From: Bacillota bacterium
GTDB lineage: Bacteria > Bacillota > Clostridia > Acetivibrionales > DTU013
Direction of reading: 5' to 3'
NCBI GenBank assembly: GCA_023411715.1
Contig: JAEYOM010000123.1
Span: 34,193 to 98,192, forward strand
DNA length: 64,000 nt
Positions 24,186-33,232 of the stretch are shown in pieces. The notes under the pieces are model-generated. The model made no database searches, had not been told where the DNA came from, and saw only the letters and a list, made by a program, of their open reading frames with translations. The translations under genes were made by a program, and so were the position numbers. Numbering within the stretch: position 1 is the stretch's first letter; each line of letters opens with the position of its first letter.

Positions 24186-25949
24186 TCAACTAAGCCTCCT
24201 CCAGCCTTTCGGGTATTGGTTTTTCAGCATGTCGCCTGTCTGTTTCGCCCAACCAAGAGTATACCCGTCCACGCAGATTGCCGTAAGACCCTTCTCCCCC
24301 TCCAGCATCAAAGTCTCGCCTTTCAGGTAGCTGCCGACTTCACGCGATCCGGCGCCCAGACTGAGAACCCGCTTGAAAGCGGAAGCGCCAAGAGCCGTCG
24401 CCATTGAATGGGAAGGTTCAAACCTGTTATCTTCAAACGTCCCCAAAAACCATCCGAATTTTGCAACCTTCAAACCGTTTAGAGACGGCGGCTGCTCCGG
24501 CAGTTGGTATAAATTACGACCCCTGATCATATAGACGCCTTCCGGCATTTCGTTCATGTTCTCTTTTACAAACTCCCTGAAGCTTTCCGGCAGATCATCG
24601 TATGAAAGTACCTCTTCCCATTGCATATCTGAACCTATTACCTTGCAGAAAGAATCCGGCGGCATGACATTATGGCAACAGATCTGCCCCGGATCTGCCT
24701 GATGACCGGCAAAATCCTCATTATTGCACGGATCACCCGTGTTTCCCGTGTTGTCTGAATTACCCGTATTGCCCGTGTTGTCCGTGTTGCCCGTGTTGTC
24801 CGGATTGTCCGAAGCATCCCCCATTTTGACCAGCTTTGCAACGAAATGCCCCTCTCCCCTGACTCTATGCGGCCACAGTCTTGCCACCCTGGTAAAGTCA
24901 TCGGCAACTTCGGATCGAATATTGTTGTAAGTAAGCCCGATACCGTTGCCGCTATTTTCCCGGCTGTTACCGCTATTCACCCAGCTGTTGCCGCCATTTT
25001 CCCGGCTGTTGCTGCTATTTACCTGCCCACTGCCGTTATTTTCCCGGCTGTTGCCGCTATTTACCTGCCCACAGCCGTTATTTTCCCGGCTGTTGCCGCT
25101 GCCTGTTGAACCGCCGCCAGCAGCGCCTACGTTGACCCATTGAGGCCTTCCGCCTTCAATGCCGGCAATTTTGGGTATCTCTACCAGTCTATAACCGGGA
25201 TGCTCACGTAAAAAGCCGGCAATCATCCTCTCATCTTCTTCTGGTGAAAACGTGCAGGTAGAATAGACCAGTGTGCCGCCCGGCTTCAGCAGCTTGTCGG
25301 CGCTGCGCAGGATAGGTTCCTGCAGTTTGGTGCAGCGCTCGCATTTGAAGCTCTCCCAGCTTCTGGCCGCCGCTTCGTCCTTTCTGAACATGCCCTCTCC
25401 GGAACATGGCGCGTCGATCAATATACGGTCAAAATAACCCTCAAAATTATGCAGCAGTTTCTCTGGCGATTCATTTAGAACTATCGCATTTTTAACGCCG
25501 CATAGTTCAATATTTTTCACAAGTGCCTTCACACGTTCGGCGTTGATATCGTTGGAGACCAGCAAACCTTTTCCCTTCATCGCGGCCGCAATCTGTACGG
25601 TTTTACCGCCGGGAGCCGCACACAGATCAAGTATCCTCTCGCCGGGCTGTGCGCCGAGTATCTGTCCCGGCAGCATCGCGCTTGGTTCCTGTATATAATA
25701 GAGCCCCGCATGGTAATACGGATGCCTTCCAGGGGTATCCTCCCCCGATATGTAGAAGCCGTCCTCTGTCCAAGGCACAGGTTCGAGCTCGAAAGGCGAA
25801 AGCTTATTAAATTCCCCAACTCCGATTTTCAGCCTGTTCACTCGCAGCCCGTACTGCCTATCCCCATTCAAGGCCTCGATAAATTCACTGTATTCTCTTT
25901 CTCCGAGCAGGCCAAGCATTTTTTCCTTAAATGCCACCGGAAGCTTCAC
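24186..25949 (-). CDS. RsmF/YebU-family 16S rRNA m5C methyltransferase with Asn-rich repeat insertions
   Basis: The start is probably the GTG at 25949, which follows ACAGGAGGATAAAAGA; the ATG at 25979 lies upstream of that site. The N-terminal domain and SAM core are clear: LDLCAAPGGKTVQIAA, ILIDAPCSGEGMFRKDE and LVYSTCTFSPEEDERM, with both family cysteines (PCSGEGM and TCTF). The C-terminal part (about 430-587) is the PUA-like RsmF extension (EVGSYLKGETL). Two low-complexity insertions interrupt it: repeats around NSGNSRENNGSGQV (DNA 24945-25115) and DNTGNTDNTGNTGN repeats (DNA 24724-24820). They sit between the SAM core and the C-terminal domain, so they should act as flexible linkers. The reaction is C5-methylation of a 16S rRNA cytidine. 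Confidence 0.88.
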   Translation of the reverse strand: MKLPVAFKEKMLGLLGEREYSEFIEALNGDRQYGLRVNRLKIGVGEFNKLSPFELEPVPWTEDGFYISGEDTPGRHPYYHAGLYYIQEPSAMLPGQILGAQPGERILDLCAAPGGKTVQIAAAMKGKGLLVSNDINAERVKALVKNIELCGVKNAIVLNESPEKLLHNFEGYFDRILIDAPCSGEGMFRKDEAAARSWESFKCERCTKLQEPILRSADKLLKPGGTLVYSTCTFSPEEDERMIAGFLREHPGYRLVEIPKIAGIEGGRPQWVNVGAAGGGSTGSGNSRENNGCGQVNSGNSRENNGSGQVNSSNSRENGGNSWVNSGNSRENSGNGIGLTYNNIRSEVADDFTRVARLWPHRVRGEGHFVAKLVKMGDASDNPDNTGNTDNTGNTGNSDNTGNTGDPCNNEDFAGHQADPGQICCHNVMPPDSFCKVIGSDMQWEEVLSYDDLPESFREFVKENMNEMPEGVYMIRGRNLYQLPEQPPSLNGLKVAKFGWFLGTFEDNRFEPSHSMATALGASAFKRVLSLGAGSREVGSYLKGETLMLEGEKGLTAICVDGYTLGWAKQTGDMLKNQYPKGWRRLS

Positions 25950-26250
25950 TCTTTTATCCTCCTGTATATGCGGTGTCAATCAATAATTATACCACATAAT
26001 TTTCACTCTACACCGTACTAAATCTTCAGGGAACGATCAAAAGCAATTCAAAAAACACAATTCAAAAAGCAATCTATTCAATTCACCAATTCACCAAAGA
26101 ATCATCAATTGCAACAGTAAAGTATATTTTGACTTTAATATGTACAAATAATGTGACAGGCTCATTTTGGGGGAAAAATAATTTTCCCTATCTTTGTCGC
26201 AGTAAAGAGCCATATCCCTGCGAGCCTTTGCAGGCTATGCCGTATCATAA
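25950..26250. other. AT-rich gap with one hairpin
   Basis: No gene is seen. CAATTCA-type strings recur at 26046-26098. GGGAAAA (26171-26177) and TTTTCCC (26182-26188) form a 7-bp hairpin. The segment may be the former upstream region of the arabinofuranosidase relic. Confidence 0.4.
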
Positions 26251-26611
26251 ATGAACAGAAGCGGAATTAATGGCTTAAGAAAAATCGATACCGATAAAGA
26301 AGAGGCCGGGAAGTTGTTTTGCCGACGAATACCACTGGGAGGATGGGATAGGATCGAGGGAAAGCCGTCAAAAGATGATAAATACCCATTGGGACGGTAT
26401 CGTTGAAGGCAACAGCTTAGGCACACATGAATTTATGCGCTTCCGCGAACTGATAGGGGCCGAGCCCTATATCTTCGGAAACGTAGGCAGTGGAACAGTC
26501 CGGAAAATGCAGCAGCGGGGCGAATACATAATCTTCGACGGAGTATCGCCTATGACGGAACTCAGAAAGCGGAGCGGCCGCAGCGAACCCTGCTACCACC
26601 GATGTTGGTAA
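26251..26611 (+). pseudogene. GH51 alpha-L-arabinofuranosidase relic
   Basis: The frame from about 26285 reads [17 protein letters not shown], then [39 protein letters not shown] and [19 protein letters not shown], all in GH51 order. A piece in another frame (GINGLRKID) just upstream implies a frameshift near 26285. The match stops at about 26590, before the acid/base Glu that follows (GNEN block), and a stop occurs at 26609. So only about 110 of some 500 residues survive, without a complete active site. Family members release arabinose from arabinan or arabinoxylan, so this is a relic of plant-polysaccharide use. Confidence 0.82.
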
Positions 26612-26655
26612 CAGCTGTTACGCTGAAATAGTGCATCCAAACCCTATAAAATAGT

Positions 26656-26694
26656 AAATGCTTGCATACGGACAACGTGTGCAAGCATTTGTTT
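26656..26694. terminator. Bidirectional terminator
   Basis: AAATGCTTGCA (26656-26666) and TGCAAGCATTT (26680-26690), followed by GTTTT. It serves the minus-strand HAD gene ending at 26708 and any plus-strand read-through from the GH51 relic. Confidence 0.75.
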
Positions 26695-26707
26695 TATCCA
26701 GCTGCTC

Positions 26708-27316
26708 TTACTCCTCAGCTTCCAGCTTTCTGACGTACTCACGAATCTCCCCGATACGGTCGTTCGAGAACACTATGCCCTTGATACCGGCCTTTTTTGC
26801 TCCTTCGATATTCTGTGGCAAATCGTCGAAGAATACCAGATTTTCAGGGCGTTCACCTGTTTTTTGTATGAGCCCCTGATAGATTCCGGCCTCGGGCTTG
26901 AAATACCCCATTTCATATGACAAAAAGTTGTATTCGCTGTGGTCGAAGAAGCCTGTGATTTTCCGCTCGATCGCTACCTTGTGAAATTCGGCAAGATTGC
27001 TCAGGATATATATCTTTCTGCCCTTCTTCTTTAGATCCAGCATAAGGTCGAAGCCTTCGGGATTTATCCGGAAATAATCGACATGTAACTTGATCCATCC
27101 CTCATACGTAAGGTCCGTCATCACTCTTTTTATGTGTTTCTCGAAGAAATCAACCGCCGCGATCCTTCCTGTTTGGACCTTATAGCTCAGTTCCTCAGCA
27201 AATAGAGCTCTTACCGCCTCTTCATCATATTCGCCTGAGCCGACCAGAAGCTGCACCAATGACTCATGATCATACTTTACAAGTACTCCGCCGATGTCAA
27301 AAATATAGCTGTACAT
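26708..27316 (-). CDS. HAD-superfamily (HAD-IA) phosphatase-like hydrolase
   Basis: A 202-residue HAD protein: motif I FDIGGVLVKYD (nucleophile Asp7; the second Asp of DxD is replaced by Gly, as in many YihX-like members), motif II IYILSNLAEFHK, motif III Lys region, and motif IV VFFDDLPQNIEGAKKAG. A helical cap lies between motifs I and II. ATG 27316 follows TAGGAGATTGTT, 9 bases after the stop of the sugar-transferase gene, so the two are co-transcribed. It probably dephosphorylates a sugar phosphate, and the operon position suggests a glycan precursor. The substrate is unproven. Confidence 0.85.
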   Translation of the reverse strand: MYSYIFDIGGVLVKYDHESLVQLLVGSGEYDEEAVRALFAEELSYKVQTGRIAAVDFFEKHIKRVMTDLTYEGWIKLHVDYFRINPEGFDLMLDLKKKGRKIYILSNLAEFHKVAIERKITGFFDHSEYNFLSYEMGYFKPEAGIYQGLIQKTGERPENLVFFDDLPQNIEGAKKAGIKGIVFSNDRIGEIREYVRKLEAEE

Positions 27317-27325
27317 AACAATCTC

Positions 27326-28714
27326 CTATAACGTCGTGGCCTTGCTCCTATGTTTTGTCAAATCTCCATTCAGACTAACATTATTCTGATAGACGGCCTT
27401 TTTGCCCATCAATACTTTAAAAGTCTGCAGTATTAGTTTAATATCCAGCAGCAGGCTGTAATCTTTTATATACAGAAGATCATACCTGAGCTTGTCCACC
27501 GGTGTAGTATCATACTTTCCGTATATCTGTGCGTATCCCGTGATTCCCGCCTTTACTAGATACCTATTGGCATACTCCGGTATCTCCTTGTTGAACTGTT
27601 CAACGAAAAACGGCCTTTCAGGCCTTGGCCCGACAAAGCTCATATCGCCTTTAAGAACGTTGAAAAGCTGCGGAAGCTCATCTATTCTTAAGTTACGCAA
27701 TACCCTGCCCACTCTTGTTATTCTCGGATCATCGCCGTTTGAAAGAACCGGGCCGGTTTCTGCTTCAGCTCCGTCATACATTGTCCTGAACTTGATCACA
27801 CTAAACTGTTTATTTCCTACTGTCAGCCGCGTTTGCCGATAGAATACGGGACCTTTCGACGTGAGCTTAACCAGACAAGCTGCCAGCAGCATCAAGGGGC
27901 TGGTCAAAATAATACCCAAAAATGCTACAACAATATCAAACGTCCTTTTAAAGAAGCGCTGTTCCACTGTAAGTCCCAGTCTATCAACCATAAAAGCAGG
28001 CATGTCCTCGAACTGCACCATCCTGGCACCTGACAAAGAAATTTCAAACAGACGCGGTACAATGTAAACCACTTTTTTTTGTGCCAGGCACTCGGTAATT
28101 ATTTTCATTTTAACGTCATCGGAAACATTGTCGCTGATAAAGACCTCATCTACGTCCTTCAACCGTTTGAACGCTTTATTGATTTCATCCGACGGAATTG
28201 TACATTTTATGTGAAGTCTCGATTTCTTCAAAGAATGCTCAACCTTATCCAGAATAGAGCCCAGTTCATTCCTTTCCCCTATGACCATAAGATTTAAGTC
28301 GCTTACAACACGTTTCCTCACGTACAAGACAAAGCCCTTCCATATCAAAAGCAACACAAACTGGATCATAGGTGAAATTACAAGGATCAGCCTCGGAAAT
28401 GAGAACCCCTGCAGATAATATGTGATCGTAACAGCTGTAATAGCAAGTAAAAATATCGATTTCAGCAGAGCGACAGCAATTTCCTGCATAGACTTCCTAT
28501 GGAACTTCAGAAGCCCAAATATGTCGAAATAAATCAACGCCATTATTGTTATAAACGGCGCGGAAGCTATATAGGGGTTAAAATTGAATGCAGGCAATGT
28601 CCAATCGTAACGAATCAGGAATGCCAGCACATATGCAACATTTATAAGTGCAAGATCTACAAGTATGATTGCTATCTTATAGAATTTTTCAGTCTTTCGA
28701 ATAAATGCCAGCAT
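27326..28714 (-). CDS. Polyprenyl-phosphate sugar phosphotransferase (WbaP/CpsE-like)
   Basis: A 462-residue protein with four N-terminal transmembrane helices (1-120), a CoA-binding-like middle region (about 125-250), a fifth membrane segment and the C-terminal bacterial sugar-transferase domain. Signature blocks are FKRTFDIVVAFLGIILTSPL, KGPVFYRQTRLT, FSVIKFRTMYDGAE and LRNLRIDELPQLFNVLKGDM with SFVGPRPERPFF. It moves a sugar-1-phosphate from a nucleotide sugar to undecaprenyl phosphate, the first committed step of a lipid-linked surface glycan. It is the only such initiator in the window, so it probably starts the polymer built by the locus. ATG 28714 follows CAGGGGCA. Confidence 0.92.
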   Translation of the reverse strand: MLAFIRKTEKFYKIAIILVDLALINVAYVLAFLIRYDWTLPAFNFNPYIASAPFITIMALIYFDIFGLLKFHRKSMQEIAVALLKSIFLLAITAVTITYYLQGFSFPRLILVISPMIQFVLLLIWKGFVLYVRKRVVSDLNLMVIGERNELGSILDKVEHSLKKSRLHIKCTIPSDEINKAFKRLKDVDEVFISDNVSDDVKMKIITECLAQKKVVYIVPRLFEISLSGARMVQFEDMPAFMVDRLGLTVEQRFFKRTFDIVVAFLGIILTSPLMLLAACLVKLTSKGPVFYRQTRLTVGNKQFSVIKFRTMYDGAEAETGPVLSNGDDPRITRVGRVLRNLRIDELPQLFNVLKGDMSFVGPRPERPFFVEQFNKEIPEYANRYLVKAGITGYAQIYGKYDTTPVDKLRYDLLYIKDYSLLLDIKLILQTFKVLMGKKAVYQNNVSLNGDLTKHRSKATTL

Positions 28715-28830
28715 AATTGCCCCTGAAAAAAAATATATAAATTACGTTAACATTATACCTTATTTTTTATAGTTTGTGCATCAATTTGAAATATGCTATT
28801 ATTAGAAAAAATGAATTTTTAAGAGGCTGC

Positions 28831-29598
28831 ATGCTGGATTTATCTATTGTGATTGTTACTTATAATAATGAAAAGACTTTGAGACAATGTATTGAAAGTC
28901 TGCTCATGCATCTTTCTGATAAATTGACCTTTCAATTGTACGTGATAGATAATTGTTCATCCGATAAAACTATTAGTATCTTAAAAGAGTTTTCAAACAG
29001 TATTATCTTGATACAAAATGATAAGAATGTCGGGTTCGGCACTGCACATAATCAGATTCTTAGTTTAATTAAATCCAGATATCATCTAGTAGTTAACCCA
29101 GATATCGTTATTGAGAATAATTGTATTGGCGAAATGAAAAAATATATGGATCAACATCAGGAAATCGGTTTGCTTTCGCCGACGATAAAGTACCCCGATG
29201 GAAGGATACAATACCTGTGCAAAAGGAATCCTACTTTTCTGGATTTATTTATTCGGCTGTTTTTCTCTCACTTATTCTCGAAACGGCAAAGCTATTTTGA
29301 AATGAGAGAGACCGGTTATAATAAGGAATTTGAAATCGAGTACGCAACAGGTTGCTTTATGTTCTTTAGGACAGATATATTCTGTAATCTTAATGGATTT
29401 GACGAAAAATTTTTTCTATACCTTGAGGACGCTGATATCACCAGACGCGTAAATGAAATCTCCAAAAGCATATTCTACCCTTATAACCACGTTGTGCATG
29501 AGTGGCAACGCGGATCTCACAAAAGCCTTAAGCTGGCGCTGATAGATATAATGTCGGCCAGGTATTATTTTAATAAATGGGGCTTCAGATTACTTTAA
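28831..29598 (+). CDS. Family-2 glycosyltransferase (rhamnosyltransferase-like)
   Basis: Start ATG 28831 (MLDLSIVIVTYNNEKTLRQC) follows TAAGAGGCTGC; the open frame back to 28774 is not supported. The 255-residue protein has the GT-A fold: IVIVTYNN, the NKDVGFG-like block NDKNVGFGTAHN, DXD-like NPDIVIENN, and the late FDEKFFLYLEDADITRRV with the catalytic Asp and HEWQRGSH. This EDxD type is common in rhamnosyltransferases. The gene is divergent from the sugar phosphotransferase, with a shared 116-base promoter region. The acceptor is unknown. Confidence 0.9.
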   Translation: MLDLSIVIVTYNNEKTLRQCIESLLMHLSDKLTFQLYVIDNCSSDKTISILKEFSNSIILIQNDKNVGFGTAHNQILSLIKSRYHLVVNPDIVIENNCIGEMKKYMDQHQEIGLLSPTIKYPDGRIQYLCKRNPTFLDLFIRLFFSHLFSKRQSYFEMRETGYNKEFEIEYATGCFMFFRTDIFCNLNGFDEKFFLYLEDADITRRVNEISKSIFYPYNHVVHEWQRGSHKSLKLALIDIMSARYYFNKWGFRLL

Positions 29599-29678
29599 CA
29601 TAAATCGTCTAACTGGATATCTATGATAAACGAAAACGATTCAAACCTATAATGATATGAACTGTTATTATTCATACA

Positions 29679-29939
29679 TTAATTTTTTGTTTCAGGTTCG
29701 AACTCGATAATTTCGTCTTCAACTTCTTTTTTTGCATTATCGTCGATATTAAGTACTTGCTTGGCCTTTTTCTTAGCTCTGCGCCAAACAATGCCTGCTG
29801 CTGCACCAACTGCAATCACAATGCCGGCAACAGCCTGTATTGTGTACGTCATAATTGATGGATCGATATACGCCAAAGCATTGCTCTCAAACAGAAACAG
29901 TAAACAAACGGCATAAAATAATACACGAAGTTTTTTCAT
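29679..29939 (-). CDS. Small single-pass membrane protein with YIDP motif
   Basis: Start ATG 29939 (MKKLRVLFYAVCLLFLFESN) follows TTAGGAGCAAGGTCC. The 86-residue protein has an N-terminal signal or membrane segment ending at ALAYIDPSIMTYTIQA, a second hydrophobic stretch (AGIVIAVGAAAGIVW), then a basic RRAKKKAK and an acidic tail. Short AYIDP proteins are frequent companions of clostridial surface-glycan and alkaline-phosphatase-fold genes, and no function is known. It is the last gene of the phosphonate operon, 110 bases after the dehydrogenase gene. Confidence 0.7.
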   Translation of the reverse strand: MKKLRVLFYAVCLLFLFESNALAYIDPSIMTYTIQAVAGIVIAVGAAAGIVWRRAKKKAKQVLNIDDNAKKEVEDEIIEFEPETKN

Positions 29940-30049
29940 GGACCTTGCTCCTAACCTTATAGCTATATTTATCACAGATATTTTGTCGAAAGTATTTGCT
30001 CGTATAATATTACTCCAATTCAAATAGCTTTGCAACTATATACTTCCAA

Positions 30050-31189
30050 TTATAAAGCCTGCCGCAAAATATCAATTACGTCCGCTTTTGTAAATATTAT
30101 TGGGTTATTGTCCATCCTTCCCTGAGTAAAAGTTTTCTCTGCTATAAAATCCAGATCTCTTTCAGTAATTCCAAAAGTTGATAACTTAAGGTCCATAACA
30201 GGTACCGATACATCTTTCAGCCATTTATTAAATTCGTCTTTATTACCAAATATAGAATATATCCGACTAATTTCCGGTACTGCTGATTCGTTATGCTCTG
30301 CAACCTGCGCAATCGTAAGTGCGACTGCCAGGCCATGCTCTACTCCAAAGCACAGCGTTAGCGGATAAGATATGGAATGGCTTGCTGTAGTTCTGGTAAT
30401 TGAAAAAGCCAGACCAGCAAGCAGCGAAGCCAGGCACATTCCCTGTCTCAGCTTTAAGTTACTACTATCTTTCAATACCTCAGGCAGGTATTCCTTAACG
30501 TAATCGATTGCTGATATTGCAATTGCCTGTGATAACGGAGTTTTGCTCCTGGACCAAAAAGACTCCATTGCATGTGAAAGTGCATCCAATCCCGTAGAAA
30601 GTGTCAATCTGCCCGTCATCGTCGCAGTAAATTCAGGAACCAGTAACGCCGCCTTCGGAAATATCTGAACACAATCCACTGATAGCTTTTCCTTATTTTC
30701 AAAATCCCAGACAGTTGCCCATTTTGTAACTTCTGAACCCGTTCCGGATGTGGTCGGCAAGGCAATAATATCGATAAAATAGTGTCCTAAAAGGTATTCC
30801 TTATTTTTTATGGCGTTGTATACTGATTGCTTCGACAGCATATCTGGCGGTATCAAAGAATACAAGGCACTAATGGCTTTTGCCAGATCAATACAGCTTC
30901 CGCCTCCTATTGCAATGATCTGATCAATTTGTACTCCCTGCAGGTATTTCAAGCTTTCAAAGACGTCCGAAACCGAAGGGTTGGCCGGAATGCTATTTAA
31001 GTGGATAAGCTTACCGGACTTTTTCGTCTCTGACAACCATTTATCCATTCCAGTTCTGTTCAGCATACCTTCACTAGCCAGTAGAAGGGTTTTATCCGTT
31101 CCTGATACCGCCTCATTTATATACTCTACAGCTTCTCCCCGAGTCAATATAGAGATTTCGACCGGTGAAAACGGCATATATTGTTTCAT
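30050..31189 (-). CDS. Iron-dependent alcohol dehydrogenase, probable phosphonoacetaldehyde reductase
   Basis: A 379-residue group III (iron) alcohol dehydrogenase: nucleotide-binding IAIGGGSCIDLAKAI, PTTSGTGSEVTKWATVWD, metal-ligand blocks GLDALSHAMESFWS and SHSISYPLTLCFGVEHGLAVA. ATG 31189 follows GCGGAGGAAGGAA. In this operon it lies after PEP mutase and phosphonopyruvate decarboxylase, whose product is phosphonoacetaldehyde. Homologues in that setting (PhpC-type) reduce the aldehyde to 2-hydroxyethylphosphonate with NAD(P)H. There is no AEP transaminase gene next to it, so the hydroxyl compound is the expected product. The assignment rests on gene context. Confidence 0.82.
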   Translation of the reverse strand: MKQYMPFSPVEISILTRGEAVEYINEAVSGTDKTLLLASEGMLNRTGMDKWLSETKKSGKLIHLNSIPANPSVSDVFESLKYLQGVQIDQIIAIGGGSCIDLAKAISALYSLIPPDMLSKQSVYNAIKNKEYLLGHYFIDIIALPTTSGTGSEVTKWATVWDFENKEKLSVDCVQIFPKAALLVPEFTATMTGRLTLSTGLDALSHAMESFWSRSKTPLSQAIAISAIDYVKEYLPEVLKDSSNLKLRQGMCLASLLAGLAFSITRTTASHSISYPLTLCFGVEHGLAVALTIAQVAEHNESAVPEISRIYSIFGNKDEFNKWLKDVSVPVMDLKLSTFGITERDLDFIAEKTFTQGRMDNNPIIFTKADVIDILRQAL

Positions 31190-31204
31190 TTCCTTCCTCC
31201 GCTA

Positions 31205-32497
31205 TTACTCGTTAGGAATCAATGTTAGTATTTTTTTGATTGGCATGCAGTATTCATCTGCTTCCAAAGATCTCGAGTTCGCAAGGATGGTTTCTGCAAC
31301 CTTCTGCATCGCAGGGAACGCGCTTCTTAAAAGATGATTGGCATGTATAACAATATTTGCACCAGCTGCTGCCAGCTCTTCTTCAGTAATGCTGTTATAC
31401 ATTGTCGGAACTACGACTATCGGGATCAATTGATTTGTCTTGCGAAATCTCCTGCAAAACTCCAAGATTTCGTCAGACTCTTTCCTGCATGAATGGATCA
31501 TGATGCCGTCTACCCCGGCATCTACATAAGCGAGACATCTCTTAAGCGCATCTTCTATTCCCTTATCCAATATAAGGCTTTCACATCTGGCGATGATCAT
31601 GAAATCCTTTGTTTTCAAAGCATTTTTACCAGCCCTGATCTTTTCACAAAAGTTTTCAATAGTTTCCTGTACTTGCTGAGCCTCGGTACCGAATAGAGAA
31701 TTCTTTTTCAAACCTGTTTTGTCTTCGATTATTACTGCCGAAACACCTATTCTTTCAAGTGTTCTTATATTGAAAATAAAATGCTCGGTAAGCCCACCTG
31801 TATCCCCGTCAAGTATAATGGGCTTTGTTGTTACCTCCATGATTTCTTCCAGAGTATTGATCCTTGATGTCATGTCGACCAATTCTATATCAGGTTTACC
31901 TTTCGCCGTCGAATCGCAAAGGCTGGAGACCCAAATGGCGTCGAATTGCTTTATACCTTTTGGAGTCTCAACCTTGGTTTGTTCCACTATCAAACCTGTT
32001 AATCCATTGTGCGCTTCAAGCACGGAAAGACATGGCTTATATTGCAGCAGCTTTTTTAACCTTGAACGACGGTTTTCAGGCATGTAAAGTTTCTGATCCA
32101 GGCTGCTCAGGGTTTCCTCCGTAGGGGTATGGGTATAAGGAAATTCAACCAGTTTACCCCCCCAGCCTCTTAAAACTTCAATTACTCTTTCTCGTATTCC
32201 GGCCTGATAACCCGTTATCCAATCATCCCCATGTACAACAATATCCGGTTTTAACTGGTTCAGAACATCATCATACTCCAATTTGTCCTGAATCACCACA
32301 TTTGACACACCTTTTATGTTTTGATACATTTGTATACGCTCATCCAACGGAATCAGGGGGTAGCGTTTGAATGTGGCAATCACTTCATCTGTCAGCACCC
32401 CGACAGTGAGTTCGCCCAGTTTTGAAGCGGCTTGTATGATATTCATATGGCCGTTATGGATGATATCCGTGCTGAAACACATATATACTTTTCCCAT
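31205..32497 (-). CDS. aepX: Cytidylyltransferase - phosphoenolpyruvate mutase fusion
   Basis: A 430-residue two-domain protein. Residues 1-130 are a GCT/TagD-type nucleotidyltransferase with the HxGH signature (STDIIHNGHMNIIQAA) and a DERIQMYQNIKGV block. Residues about 145-425 are PEP mutase: ILDGDTGGLTEHF, the lid motif VIIEDKTGLKKNSLFG (EDKx5NS) and ARCESLILDKGIEDAL. PEP mutase makes phosphonopyruvate, forming the C-P bond. The ATG overlaps the upstream TAA by one base, giving tight coupling. The N-terminal domain suggests that the phosphonate is later activated with CTP. Confidence 0.93.
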   Translation of the reverse strand: MGKVYMCFSTDIIHNGHMNIIQAASKLGELTVGVLTDEVIATFKRYPLIPLDERIQMYQNIKGVSNVVIQDKLEYDDVLNQLKPDIVVHGDDWITGYQAGIRERVIEVLRGWGGKLVEFPYTHTPTEETLSSLDQKLYMPENRRSRLKKLLQYKPCLSVLEAHNGLTGLIVEQTKVETPKGIKQFDAIWVSSLCDSTAKGKPDIELVDMTSRINTLEEIMEVTTKPIILDGDTGGLTEHFIFNIRTLERIGVSAVIIEDKTGLKKNSLFGTEAQQVQETIENFCEKIRAGKNALKTKDFMIIARCESLILDKGIEDALKRCLAYVDAGVDGIMIHSCRKESDEILEFCRRFRKTNQLIPIVVVPTMYNSITEEELAAAGANIVIHANHLLRSAFPAMQKVAETILANSRSLEADEYCMPIKKILTLIPNE

Positions 32498-33228
32498 TAC
32501 TCGTCCCCCATATCAAAAAGTTTTTGGAATCTTTCTGAAATAACCTTCAGGTCTTGCAAATTATCTATTTCATTACATAGCCTTCGGTTCAACTCCATCG
32601 GGTATAACCCTATTTGGTCACTGATCCCGTTAAGGGCATTTTCAGCATAAACTTTTGTAATACCAGCTTTGCAAAAAGCCTCAATCTCATTCATCCATAA
32701 AGCGAAATCTGTTTTGTTCAACTTATATGCCGGCTGGCAAGCTTCGCAGTCATCTCCGAAAAACTCTATTCCTACCGCTTTGATCTTATTGTTATTTATT
32801 TTTGCTTTAAAATCCTTTTCCGGCAGAAGAAGCAATCTATCGACCGCCACCACACTGCTTTTTGAATATAACAGGTCCGTAATAACAGATGGTTCCAATA
32901 CAAGATCACCATGCAAAAGTAAAATATCATCATTTAAAAACTCCTTTGCAAGGTACATTGAATAAATATAATTGGTATCTTTATAAACAGGGTTATTTAT
33001 GAATGTAATATCTAAACCGTAGGAACCAGTCAGTGCATGTCCCTTTAGCAATTCCTCAAATGGGCCTGTTGTGATTACGACTTTTTTGATCCCGTTTCTT
33101 CGAATCAGTTCCAACTGCCAGCTGATAATGCTGTAACCATTTCCGATCGGACACATACACTTGGTTTTATCTTCAGTCAGCTTACCCATCCTGCTTCCTA
33201 GCCCGGAGTTTAAAAGCAATGCTTTCAC
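32497..33228 (-). CDS. NTP-transferase, probable phosphonate cytidylyltransferase (PntC/LicC-like)
   Basis: A 243-residue nucleotidyltransferase: MKALLLNSGLGSRMGKLTED with KTKCMCPIGN is the G-x-G-x-R-M-x5-K-x-K signature, and ILLLHGDLVLEPSVI holds the metal Asp. The C-terminal acidic region resembles LicC and PntC enzymes, which make CDP-choline or CMP-2-aminoethylphosphonate. Start GTG 33228 has GAGGGG 12 bases upstream. It sits between the decarboxylase and mutase genes, so I infer it activates the phosphonate as a CMP conjugate. Two cytidylyltransferase domains then exist in one operon, and which acts on which substrate is unresolved. Confidence 0.78.
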   Translation of the reverse strand: MKALLLNSGLGSRMGKLTEDKTKCMCPIGNGYSIISWQLELIRRNGIKKVVITTGPFEELLKGHALTGSYGLDITFINNPVYKDTNYIYSMYLAKEFLNDDILLLHGDLVLEPSVITDLLYSKSSVVAVDRLLLLPEKDFKAKINNNKIKAVGIEFFGDDCEACQPAYKLNKTDFALWMNEIEAFCKAGITKVYAENALNGISDQIGLYPMELNRRLCNEIDNLQDLKVISERFQKLFDMGDE

Positions 33229-33232
33229 GAGG

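Noticed and set aside
24846..25143. Plus-strand ORFs with Pro/Leu-rich repeats opposite the rRNA methyltransferase
   Set aside because: They are the complementary reading of the Asn-rich minisatellite and have no start signal.
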